In this document: positions 42,969 to 54,600 of the stretch, piece after piece
Layout: each line of letters opens with the position of its first letter
Numbering within the stretch: the stretch's first letter is position 1
Notes under the pieces: model-generated
Seen by the model: the letters and a program-made list of their open reading frames with translations, nothing else
Databases searched by the model: none
What the model was told of the DNA's origin: nothing
Translations under genes and position numbers: made by a program
Source: Trachythela sp. YZ-2020
Taxonomy: Eukaryota; Cnidaria; Anthozoa; Malacalcyonacea; Clavulariidae
DNA length: 64,000 bases
Direction of reading: 5' to 3'
Assembly: GCA_016169945.1 (NCBI GenBank)
Contig: JADLSH010000213.1
Coordinates: 558,001 to 622,000, forward strand

Positions 42969-44696
42969 GTAGTAGGGGAAGAGGGGTTCTGGCGCGGGCG
43001 GAGCGGGCGGAGCGCGCTGCTCCGCCCATGACGTCACATTTCTTAAGTCATTTAATTTATTCAGGCTCATGTTAAGTTATTTAAGCTTACTACAGTGCTA
43101 ATGGCTTTTCTTAACATTTTTCAACCGCTGCCGTTTGTATCTACAGTTTTAAGTTTATTTCTGGCTAGTTTGCCGCCGTTTATCTACAGTTTTTAGTTTA
43201 TTATATACAAGAATAGGAATGATGTACTGGATGTAGCGCTCGGTATATATTCACTAAAGTTATATATAATGCTTGTGGGACGTAGGTAATGACATCATAC
43301 GCATGCGCATCAACATAATTTGTAAAATGCAGAGGGTTATGTTTAGTTTACTCTGAGATCCATTTATTTAAGCTTACTACGGTGCTAATGGCTTTTCTTG
43401 ACGTTTTTGGACCGTCGCCGTTTGTTTATCTACAGTTTTTAGTTTATTTCTGACTACGTCGTTACCGTTTGTTTATCTACAGTTTTTATTTCTGACTGCT
43501 TCGCGACCGTTTGTTTATTTACAGGTTTTAGTTTATTTCTGTCTACTTCGTTGTCGTTTGTTTATCTACAGTTTTTTTAATTCAAGTTTACATAGAAACA
43601 CGGTTCTATATATATCATTGCTTTGAGGAAGGGTTTGGTGGGATTTTGTAGCAGCTGTCTGGAAGCTTCTGTAAAACTTCTGTGAAGCTTCTGTGGAGCT
43701 TCTGTGGAGCTTCTGTAAAACTTCTGTGGAGCTTCTGTGGAGCTCTCCAAAATATGAGTAATTAGTGACGCTTGGATGCATGCACACATTAACACAGACA
43801 AAGATTAACGTTTTTAAACAATGTATTCCTTTAGGTATAACAATTATTTACACAAATATACAGTTATTAAACATATTGTCCAGCTTTTACAGTTTTCTAT
43901 GCGAGGGTCGATGTGAGGTCGATGGCCAAACAAGCCAAACAGGCCAAACAAGCCAAACAGGCCAAACAAGCCAAACAGGCCAAAAAGGCCAAACAGTCAG
44001 GAAAGGAAGTAAAATAAAAAGATAAAACTAACTCTCTGTGAGGTCGATGTGGGGCACCGTTCGAGTCCGGTTCGGTAGATGTAAACATTTCAGGGTTCTG
44101 TAGGGGTTCTGCACGGGTTCTCTCGGGGTTCTGTAGGGGTTCCCTCGGGGTTCCCTCGGGGTTCCCTCGGGGTTCCCTCGGGGTTCTCTCGGTTTTTTAT
44201 TATTTTATTTTTTTTCAAAGGCAATCGGACCACTCGGACAATATTTATTTCGATATGCGGGCTTTTGCGGGACATATTTAGCAAGTCCCGTAGAAGTACT
44301 CATTTACGGGACCCTGCTGCGGGACATATTTAGGGCGTCCCGGGGTCCCGTTCGAAGGTTTGTATAGGTATCGCCATGGAACAGTCTTACGGGACGTCGG
44401 GACGCATTAAGATGCGTCCCGTAGCGACGTCCCGGGGTCCCGTTTGACAAAATGTGTAGGTCTTGGCATGGGACAGTCTTACGGGACGTCGGGACGCGTT
44501 AAAATGCGTCCCGTAGCGACGTCCCGGGGTCCCGTTTGACAAAATGTGTAGGTCTTACCATGGGACAGTCTTACGGGACGTCGGGACGCGTTAAAATGCG
44601 TCCCGTAGCGACGTCCCGTAAGACTGTCCCATGGTAAGACCTACACATTTTGTGCCCGCTCCGCCCGCGCCAGAACCCCTCTTCCCCTACTACTAC
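42969..44696. mobile_element. 1.7-kb TIR element packed with minisatellites
   Basis: Terminal inverted repeats begin GTAGTAGGGGAAGAGGGG and extend through TTCTGGCGCGGGCGGAGCGG on both sides, about 50 bp. Flanks read TCCTATAA (42961-42968) and TCCTATAT (44697-44704), a 7-of-8 duplication fitting hAT. The inside has no transposase but five different tandem arrays (see the next entry). It is nonautonomous. Confidence 0.85.
43100..44640. repeat. Five consecutive minisatellites
   Basis: In order: a degenerate ~50-bp repeat with CCGTTTGTTTATCTACAG (43125-43580); a 12-bp AGCTTCTGTGGA repeat (43670-43745); a 9-bp GGCCAAACA/AGCCAAACA repeat (43925-43998); a 12-bp GGGGTTCCCTC repeat (44092-44200); and a ~110-bp unit with GGGACGTCGGGACGC (44275-44640), its last part inverted. 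Open frames across them are repeat artefacts. Confidence 0.9.
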
Positions 44697-44882
44697 TCCT
44701 ATATAAACATGTATTATTGTATGTCATGATATAAAGAAATTATTGGAATTATAGTTGGGAAACTGTAATAATGGTAATGTATAAACGGTTGATTTGGTAA
44801 TATTGAAAATACTTTCGAAGTTTCACAAATATATTTTAAATATATTTTACCACGCGAAAGTAAGGAGTTTTATTACAAACGG

Positions 44883-45098
44883 TTGAAGTATCATAAACAA
44901 TCGGTATTACCTACTTTCTTTTGTTCAAATTTTAGTAACAAGCAATATCATGAACACATCCAGTTTACAGCTCATGATATGATTGGAACAATCTTCCAAG
45001 AGCTCAGGGAAATCAATTCACTGAACACTTTTAAGTCCGTTATTTTTAAGTATCTATCAAACTTGGATGTCGTTGGCCATCGCTGCAGTGTAAAATAG
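44883..45098 (+). pseudogene. LINE C-terminal remnant
   Basis: The frame ends with I-N-S-L-N-T-F-K-S-V-I-F-K-Y-L, like the S-L-x-T-F-K-x-x-L-(K/R)-x-(Y/H)-L ending of many LINE ORF2 proteins. It is followed by a 3' part that ends near 46265 in AATAAA and ATT repeats. The remainder of the LINE is absent upstream. Confidence 0.4.
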
Positions 45099-45136
45099 AA
45101 AATAGTACTTTCATATCTTATATATACATAATTTAA

Positions 45137-45778
45137 GGCGGCTCGATACAGTTTTTAAAAAATGGAAAATTAATGATTAACGTCTGACTTTTATTACTTG
45201 TTGTAAAAACAAAGAGTGTATGACTTTTATCAAGTTACATCGAAAGAATTAAACAATTTTAACAGAGGTCACATAACTGCCGTTGCTATGGCAACAATGA
45301 CGTTTCAATATGGTGCATATTCTCCTTTTAAAGTAATTTAACTAGAAAACGAATTTGGTGACCCCCCATTTTTTATTTCGTAAATTTATTTCTTTAAGTA
45401 TATTGAATTATTTTAACGATTTTAGTTAAAGGTGATTATTCATAATAACATTTTTTCGGGTACCCAGAATTTTTGAAAAATCGTTAAAATAATTCAATAT
45501 ATTAAAATAAAGTATTTTATGAAATAAAAAGTGGGGTCCACCGAATTCATTTTCGAATTAAATTACTTTAAATGGAAAATATCCGCCATATTGAAACGTC
45601 ATTGTTACCATAGCAACGGCAGTTATGTGACCTTTGTTAAAAATTCAAACTCTTTCGATATTAGCTATATAGTTTATAAAAGTCGTACACTCTTTGCCTT
45701 CCAACAAGTAATAATTGTCCAAAAAGTCGGACGTAAATCGTTAATTTTCTATTTTTGAAAATACTGTATCGAGCTACC
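45137..45778. mobile_element. Palindromic TTAA-flanked MITE (full copy)
   Basis: Ends GGCGGCTCGATACAGT and, reversed, GGTAGCTCGATACAGT, flanked by TTAA (45133-45136 and 45779-45782), pointing to Kolobok or piggyBac. The arms are long inverted repeats. It is the complete form of hairpin 3 in the tandem array at 26.4-36.7 kb. Confidence 0.85.
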
Positions 45779-46270
45779 TTAATAGCTATTAGTCATATTA
45801 GTTTATCATATTATATTTAACTAGACCCGTAGCTGGCCCACTTTGTTGGGGGGGGCACGTTTCGATGTCTGTCCGCGTTCGTCAAAATATTTTACCTTTT
45901 CCGACAGAAATTCTTTCTTTTCTTGTCGACGGGGGGTTGGTGAAAAAATTTTTTCCGGAAATCACATACTATTGCGTTAGTAATGTATTACTTAATAGTT
46001 TAAAGTTTATATATATAACAAATTCACTTTTTCAAATGAAATATATAACAAATTTACTTTTTCAAAATGAAAATTTACGTTACTGTTATTTGTGCTAGGG
46101 GAGGCACAGGGGGGCACAATTTTCCGCTAGGGGGGCCTTGCCCCCCCTGGGGACCCCCAGCTACGGGCCTGTATTTTACTGTACTTGTATTAATACCAGC
46201 GGTCATTCAATTATCAGCCGACACAACTTGTGTAGTTTAAATAAAGATTTTATTATTTATTATTATTATT
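45779..46270 (+). repeat. LINE 3' tail shared with the array unit
   Basis: ATAGCTATTAGTCATATTAG through TTTAAATAAAGATTTTA is the same sequence that closes each array unit. Here it continues into TTATTATTATT, a true retroelement end. It is interrupted by the hAT MITE at 45822-46171. Confidence 0.8.
45822..46171. mobile_element. hAT MITE with empty-site proof
   Basis: Ends TAGACCCGTAGCTGG and, reversed, CAGGCCCGTAGCTGG. Flanks TATTTAAC (45814-45821) and TATTTTAC (46172-46179) match 7 of 8. The array units carry the uninterrupted site (ATATTATATTTAACTGTACT at about 29101), confirming the borders. Confidence 0.95.
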
Positions 46271-46531
46271 ATGCTCATGCATCGGCCCATGTGTTTGGAT
46301 CAATGAAGCATTTTGAGCCAAAATGGCAAAACAATTTGACGCGTTGACTTGAATACAGAACGATATTGAGGACCAAACAATTGCAGGTAAAAAATATATC
46401 ATCATAAAGCAATATCGCAATCTTTGAATTTGTCACGTGCACTTTGTTATAACACTTTTGCATATACATAAAGTCATGTAAGAAATATGCTACAATGAAT
46501 TATTAACATTATTTCAACTTAATGAAATAGG

Positions 46532-46726
46532 CAGTGGCGGAAATTCACGTTTTCCGGTGGGGGGGGGGGGGGGGGGCAAAGCCACCAAAATTTCCCACAA
46601 ACCCCCATTTACGCCCAAAATAGGCTGTTTTAGCCCTTTTTAGGTCAAAATTTCCGACAAATTGTCAATTTTCGGTAAAGGTGGAGGGGGCGACCGCCTC
46701 CCACCCCGCCGAAATTTCCACCACTG
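46532..46726. mobile_element. hAT MITE with a long G run
   Basis: Ends CAGTGGCGGAAATT and, reversed, CAGTGGTGGAAATT. The flanking duplication is GAAATAGG (46524-46531) and GAAATATG (46727-46734), 7 of 8. A run of about 20 G lies at 46558-46577. Confidence 0.85.
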
Positions 46727-46734
46727 GAAATATG

Positions 46735-47915
46735 GATCGTGCCTGTTTGGGAAAAAATATTTTACATATTTAGAAGTTTGTAAAAACTTTCAAGAGTATA
46801 TTCCACAAAGAATGCATGCAAACACCACATTTTACATTCTCTTTGTCTAGCTTTTGTCAATTGTAGTTGTAAAAGCTATTTAATAGTTAAAAATACCGCG
46901 TAACCAGCTTCCCGCAAAATGCATTCTTTTGTTTCAACTAGCCTTGTTATCCTGTCCCCTGCCAGGAAAACGAGTCAACGACTGCAAGCAGCAGAATCTG
47001 GTTTCAATTAAATGCCGTGGTGTTACGATTTTTTCCTCTTCAAATGGGGCGCCTATTCGAGGTTAGATATAAAACAGGTATCTTTCTCAGAATACAAATT
47101 TCAATCTGAATTTAGGCATTCAAATTCTGGGTACTTAATCTACTAAGGATTGCCGTCCTTTTTAGTCCTCGGTTACTTGTGTTTAAACATACATGAGAAT
47201 GCTTCGCAATACATTCGCAATGCATTCTCCGTCGTAAGGCGGAATTTATATTTTCTATTATAGTCCTAAAGATATTCCATGCTGGCGTTTATTGAATAAA
47301 TAAGAAATTTAAACCAGCCAAAACTACTTAAATGTCTGTTCTGTAGTCAGCTGATCTGATGAATTAAAAGCTGGTTGTCGACCAATTCGATAACATAAAA
47401 TACGATTCAGTTCATAACACTAAATTATCATAGTTTGGGTTTTTGGAAAGCACCACGTTTACCTATTTATAAAGCTTTCGAGACGTAAGCACAGACATTA
47501 TCACTGCATTGCAAGACTGAATATATCATTTGCACTGATGAAGGTCCGAGCTTTCGGGTTGAAGCTTTTTTTTTTGAAATAAATATGTGTGGTTTTTCCA
47601 CAAAATAAAACAATTGTACACTAATTTTCGCCATTCAAACATAAAAGGAATTTAATACTATAATAATTATAAGACACTGGACTTTGCAACAAATAAACTT
47701 TCTATTAACTAAGACAAATGAAAATTTTACACCAGCAAATTACACTATGTTAAATTAAGCCCACGTTTCAGAAATAATTTTTGTATTAATTTAATTTGTG
47801 AAATGCTTTTAGTGCTTAAAATTATGGCTCTAAACATTAGTAAATATAATACCTAAACAAAAGTTCTGCATCATTCATATATGAAATATCACGAATATAT
47901 CACGAAGAATCACGA
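46735..47915. other. Noncoding stretch, with one ribozyme-like fragment
   Basis: At 47532-47560 the sequence CACTGATGAAGG, a GC hairpin, then GTTGAAGC resembles a hammerhead core with the second box degraded (GAAG for GAAA). No gene signals are seen. A T-run and AATAAA follow it. Confidence 0.3.
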
Positions 47916-47918
47916 ATA

Positions 47919-48158
47919 GCCTTTCTCATGCAGGACGCCCAAATCCGCCATTTTTGGGGTACTCATGCTTTGCTAACGATGTGAAAAATCAAAAGAATGT
48001 AGAAAACGACTTTTGAAAAATTTAACTGTAACTTACCATAATGATTATACTTACAACTACAATTATAAAAACTCACATTTTGCCTTGCTTACATTCTCTT
48101 ATATGGAGGAGGCAGTACCACAAAAATGGCGGATTTGGGCCGCGTGCATGAGAAAGGC
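47919..48158. mobile_element. TA-flanked MITE
   Basis: Ends GCCTTTCTCATGCAGG and, reversed, GCCTTTCTCATGCACG; the inverted repeat goes on through CCCAAATCCGCCATTTTTG. TA lies outside both ends (47917-47918 and 48159-48160), as in mariner-type insertions. Confidence 0.8.
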
Positions 48159-48374
48159 TAAAATAGCCGTTGCTTGTTGGGGGTAAATCAGAAACACTGA
48201 TTAAAATTTTTATAGAAGAGTTTATGAAATTATCAAGATCTAAGGGAGAAGTATGTTGCAATGAATCTTTTCTATTTAAGCTGAGGCAAGATTAGATATT
48301 AGTCATTCAAACAATACTTAGTTTCGATTTCCGAAATGATAATGGTTAGTTCAGTGAGTATATTGAGATCAGTT

Positions 48375-48685
48375 CTACACAAGATAGAATACTTCAACTT
48401 CGGATGGAGAGAAGTAGTAGGTTCCTGCGAAGATGGTCCTGGTGTCGCTGACGCCAGATGGAGCTTGGTAGCCATAGAAATATGCGTATGATTGGGTATT
48501 CGAAGCAGCGTTGTTTGATATGCGAATATCATGACCATTTCCAAATGTTGGTCCATAACCGGCGTTGACGTAAATTGCATACGCTGTATTTTGATCTTTG
48601 GGTAGAGCTTTAAAAGGCGGGAGATTTTCTTTGTTTCGCAGTGAGAAAATGAAGGATCCTGGAGCTTGTCTCCAGCCCCTATTTC
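48375..48685 (-). CDS. TLDc domain, C-terminal half exon and stop
   Basis: The acceptor TTATAACAG ends at 48686. The exon completes the domain: W-R-Q-A-P-G-S-F-I-F-S-L-R-N, then Y-A-I-Y, G-P-T-F-G-N-G-H-D-I-R-I, and a closing strand Y-Y-F-S-P-S-E-V-E-V-F before TAG (48377-48375). G-P-x-F-G-x-G-x-D-(I/L) is diagnostic for TLDc. No AATAAA was spotted close downstream. Confidence 0.85.
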
Positions 48686-51600
48686 CTGTTATAACGTAAA
48701 AATATTGTTTCAATAAATTTAGTCAGGTTTATATTGAGTATAGTTTGGTAGTGTAGTCAAGGATAAACTCGAACAACCACGGCTTTTGTCGGGTTTGCGT
48801 AACCATCATTTGAACTGCTTTTCATTACGCTTAGTAGTTTACGTTATAAAACTCGGATGTTTGCGTTTGACTGGGAAGTGGGATGAAACTTTCTTCCCAA
48901 TTATAGCACTTTATTAATATTGTTATGTATACATTCCTTGAGAATATATAAATAACATTATTAATATAAATTTACCTATCAGCACACCATGCAACGACAC
49001 TTTTGATGAATGGATATAGATCTATTATCAGTGCCGTCGGAAGCATATTAGAGAGCTTTAAATTGGACTACGAGTGCGACTACGAAATTTTTCTGCTTAA
49101 CGCCTGCTACTACAACTCATAGTTGTACTCGCTTTAGCTCACATGTTGTTATAAAGATGTGCTGTACCCAAGAGAGGACGATGACAAGTTTGTAGCAGTA
49201 GTCGTAGTCAAATCTAAAGCTCCCTATTGTTATTGGGGGAGTAACCTAGTGGGGTCTGGGCGCGTGCTCCCCCCGGAAAATTTTGCATCTTCGAAGTTCC
49301 AGAAATGCATTTTCGTGTGGCTGAGAGGAGTTTTCGTATCTGCGAATGCAGATATATTGCTATCGCCTTGTTAATGTAATGTAGTGTTAGCTTGTAGCCA
49401 TTCAGCGACGAGCTTATATCAGCCAATAAGCGATCAGCTTACAAATTCGGTTGACTCGTGTTACTTTGTTCACCATTTTTTCTTCGAAAGTATCTTGATT
49501 TTTAAATGAAAAGTTTATCATTTATCTCGCTATTTGACTTGGAAAGTAATGTTAATTTTCTCGCCATCTAACCTGGAAACTTATCCTGATTCAGTAAGTA
49601 GTTTAAACATGAATTTTGACAATTTTACCTGTGTGAATTACACACTGATCTGAAAATATAGTACCTGGATCGAGCTTCTATACCTATGAAAATTGATTTG
49701 GATTTGGCGCCCATATTGGAGGGACCACCAATGGCCGTCGTACAAGGAGTGCAGTCGAAGGAATTTGAAGCAAATATTTTCAATTTGCGCTGTGTTAGGC
49801 GATGGAATTATTGAAGTTTAATTGGAAATATGTAAAGGAGTTGGTATATTGTTAAAGTAACAGATTTAGTTTGATTACGCGCGCTTCTCAGCGATTTTCT
49901 TAATTTAATTTCGAGGCTGCTTTAAACGTTTTAGCGGTCGGACACCAAAGTTGACGGAAGTTCTCTTCGGCTCGAGAATCTACGGAAAGCTAAAAGAAAT
50001 GCATCAACACTCAAGCTTTGAGTCAGTTCCAAGTGAACAGATATAGCATTTCTCTTCGGATTTAGGATTGGTTTCTTTAACATATAAGGGTCCTGCGAAA
50101 TCAACACCTGTATGATTAAATGGTGGATCATCTGACACTCTAAAACTAGGAAGATCGGGATAGGGTCCAGTTGTATAAGGGTGACCTTCGACTTTTCTAC
50201 ATACAACACAATGTCCTACGATATTCTTGACTGACTGCCGTCCTCTAATTAACCAAAATCGTTCTCGTATCGTAGATAATGTAAGATTGATGCCACTCTG
50301 TTTTACTCGTTGATGGGCATCTTTAATCACCAGGTCCACGAACAGAATTGGTAATTTGCTTCCAAGAGGTAATGTAGAATTGCCAATGCTGCCTTTACAC
50401 TCCATAACTCCGTTTTCGTCAATAAACAGTCCGAATTGTTTGACTCGTTCAAGTTTGGATCTCCGAGTATCCTACATAAATGATCCAATTATCTCAACAA
50501 CGGAAATCTCTTCGTTTGAAATCGGCTTCATCTTTAATTTTCCTTTAGAAGGAACCTTCCAACGTGTTCTAATGTTGCGAATAAATCGTAAAACATATAC
50601 AATTACTCCCAAAAGCTTTATTAACGACCCGTACCGCTTGATATCGATAATGGATGCCAACCCGATTGGGCAACTCGTAGATTCCTCACACGACGAAGCG
50701 GTTAAAACGTGTGTTTCATTAGGTGATCGTTTGCACAATTCGTCCGTAACTTCTTGTCTACATTCGGTAATTGCAATATTCTCAAGCCACACGCTTTCAG
50801 GCAATTGAAGGAAAGAAGGTCCATTCCACTAAAGTGCGCTATCTTTCAATTATTGCGCGCTAAGTCCCAGGGCCTTTTTTAAGAAATCATCAGTTGGGGG
50901 GGGGCATCATCGAAAGGGGAGGTAACAAGTAGGTGGTGTATTACAGGTGTGGGTCTGGGGGTTCTCCCCAGAAATTTTTTGTATTCTTGAGTCTCTGTGG
51001 CTTGATTTCCTGCATTTTCAGAGACAATTTTTGATATATCCCATCTAAACGGAGCCAGATTTTGTTGTGAGAATACAATAATTGGCTTATACTTTGGACA
51101 AAAGGGACCTTCACTGGGGGGGCCAAAATAGCGTACTGGGGGGGCCAACATGGGGGCTGGGGGGGCTTTGGCCCCTCCAGCACATTAGTTAAAAAAGGCC
51201 CTGCTAAGTCCTCTAGACGGTAGATCCGCTGGATTTTCTTTACCAGGGACATATCGCTACGATTTTTTATCTGTAGTCTGTCGTATTTCCTCTACACGAT
51301 TATTCACGTACGGTTTCCACAATTTTTCATTTCGAATCAAAAAGAGTACAGCCGACGAATCAACCCAGTATACTATTTCTTCGAAGTTGGGAAAGGATTT
51401 TCGAACCACATTGCTTAATCTAGCGAGAATAAGTGCACCGAGAAGTTCTAAACGAGAAATGCTCTGCTTAAGTGGCGAAACTCTGGTCTTCGAGGCAACA
51501 AGTGTTATATACTTGTACATGTCCGTTACTATAATTTACAGGATTATATAAAACGGCAGCATACGCCTTTTCCGAAGCATCGCTGAATGCGTGTAATTGG

Positions 51601-54600
51601 ACCTTCGTAACTTTCAATTCCAGCAAGAAATAACATCGTGGCACTTGTAAACCTTCGAGTAGTTCTAATTGAAAGATAAGCGTTTTCCATTGTGCAATAA
51701 TTCCTACGTCTAACTCATCATCCCACCGACATTATCTGTATAGAGCGTCTGAAATAACATCTTTAAATTGATGATAAACGGACCCAATACTATTAAAGGA
51801 TCGAATAACTTGGCAGTGACTTTCAAAATAGATCTCTTACTACAAGGTAGCTTTGTGGCTGTCGTGAATTGGTTTGTCGTCAATTGGTCTCTAGTAGATG
51901 TGTCGGTCGTAGTCTTCGCATAGGTTTCGCCTTCGTGCTGTAAAATCTTGGATTTCGGTTGAGGTACCGAACTTTCAAATTTGTTGTCAGTTGAACTTTC
52001 AAATTTGGTTTCAGCATCTTCAATACATCTCAATAGGGGAGCTGAATTACTGTTCCATTTTCTTAAATTGAAACTACCGCTCGACATAATTTGTTTTGAA
52101 ACTTCATACCCATGAAACGCACTTTCGTTGTTCTCTTCTCCAGAAACTAAATCATCAACATATAAACTTTTCTCGATCAAGTCCACTTCATCCGGTTGTG
52201 TTTCTCTGAATGATGCGAAATTACAGATCCCAGAACTGCTGGTGACGAGCGAAGGCCGAAAACTAATCTAGCAAATCTAAAATGTTCTAGATCAGAGTTT
52301 GTACCATTTGGATTCTTCCGCCAAACAAAACGAAGTAAATTTCTATCTTCCTGGGGGATGCCAATCATCAGAAAAGCCTTCTCGATGTCTGCAGTTAATG
52401 GCACTTGATGCCATCGAAACCGAAGAAGAATCTCGAAAAGTTTTGGAACAAGGTTCGGGCCCTTCTGTAGACAGTCGTTTAAAGATAATGAACCATCATC
52501 TCGTTTTGCAGAGCCATTCTCAACAATTCTGACCTTTGTTGTTTCTCATCTTTCCGGATAACTGGGTGATGTGGCATATAATACACTCCTACTTCGGCAT
52601 TTCGTTCTTCCTCTGGGACTCTTTCGATAACATTAGTGTTCAATTGCTCTTGAGTAATGTTACTGTACTCACTGGCTAGCTTCGGATCCTTTTCCAAACG
52701 ACGTTATAATGACTTTAGTTGATTAAATGATAAGTTGTAATTGGTTGGTAATGTTGACTCGTTGCCATTCAATGGTAATCCAACTTCATTGACTCTACTA
52801 CATCTGTGTGATCTTCAATACCAATTGACTCTGTTGACCAGAATGATTTGAGTGTAATCAGAAGTTCATCTTCTGAATTGTCAGAGAATTGGTCAAAATT
52901 CTCTCTCAAAAATAGCTAGATTCGACACCGTCTCATGATAATTGCTGGTCGAACTAGAAGCGGGCCCTGACAAAAGCCAGTCTGACTACTTACTGCAACA
53001 GGACCTTCTCTGTCTTTCACCGTCTCTCCCGTAACAAATTACCAATAATAATCATATCCGATTAGTATATCGATTGAATCAGATGTTTCCACTAAATTAT
53101 CAGCTAATTCTAAGCCATTAAGGATAATCAATACCAACAGCAGATGGTAATGGAGAACAGATAACAGGAAACGATATTGTTTTGATGGGGATATTATTTC
53201 CCGAGTTTGGCTTTTGTAAGTTCAGCTCAAAAACATCGCATTTCTTGCTCTTAGATTTTGTCTCTCCAAATGTGTTGAGATGCAGATTTAAGGTTTAAGT
53301 TGGATCGAAGGCTACTCGTAATGTAAGACCGCTGGCTTCCAATATCAAATAATACTCGTACCGGGACTGTCCGGGAATTTGAATTATTTATTGCAACTGA
53401 CCTTGAAGTTTGTGGAAGAACTTTTCGCGTCCCTTTCTTTGAGTTGATTGAAGCTGTGTGGACTGCCATATTTTCTGAACTTACTTGCTGATTTTCACTC
53501 TTTTCATTATGATATGACCGCTTCGATAAGTTGTGACACATTGATTGATGGTGTCCCTTGTTACAATGTCTACAGTTACGTTGTTGACACTCTCTTGCAA
53601 AACGGTTAGGTCTAAGACATTTAAAGCATAATCTGTTCTTTCGTAAGATTTCCATTCGTTCATTTACATCAGTTACTTCTTCGCAAGAGGCAGGAGTAAT
53701 GATTATGTTTACACTACACACACTTAATCTTCGTGTTGCCGGCAAACAGGGAACTTGCACTTGTATTACCGGACTGTCCCAATTTGCTACCCGATCGCTG
53801 GTTACTAGTTTGAACCAGATTTCTATCACACATTTCTCGGGCTTCGATTTCATTTTTCAAGATTTGTAAAACTTCAGCGATTTTCCATACTTCATCTGTT
53901 GTTTTTCTCGCAGCTTGAAGACGAATCTCTGGTGGTAGTTTGCTCATAATTATAGGAATAAGCAAACTCCCATAATGCTCTGATGAAACACCAAGTGAGT
54001 CGAGTCCCCTCACATGCACTGTAAGTTTTTCGTAAAGAAATCTAAGTGAAGAAGATCTGTCATTCGTACAAGCAGGTAATTTCAATAACTCATGCATATG
54101 CCCTGCGATGATCAGCTGTGTTCTGCCAAACCGATCTTTCAATATGTCAACAGCAGTAGCATAGTTAGCTTCGGTTAATGACAGTCCTTGTATAGATCTT
54201 GAGGCCGAACCCTCCAACTTGAGGCCGAACCCTCCAACCCTCCTTGAATTTGTCGATGGGTAGAAATTCCTGGGTTCTCGTGGATGGTAGTTCTATATGA
54301 ATCCCAAAAGGGAAGCCACTTTGTCGGATCTCCCTTGAATTTATCTAAAACCAATTTTGGCAATTTCGTTTTGCTTTGCGATATGCTCGAGTGTGTATTT
54401 GTCACATGACTAACAACTGGGGTAATAGATTGTTCAGAATGTTCATCAACACTAACAACACCATCCACATTTATAACTTCAGTCTCCCGGTTTATACTCA
54501 CATGATTATTTACAGTATTTACATTGCTCAGATTGTTGGATTCTTGCTCCACTATAAATGCATTCGTTATAGCTTGTCTTGCATCAAGTACACGCGAATA

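Noticed and set aside
43897..44284. Low-complexity proteins (L-A-C and P-R-E-N-P-E-G-T repeats)
   Set aside because: Direct translations of 9-bp and 12-bp minisatellites inside a TIR element.
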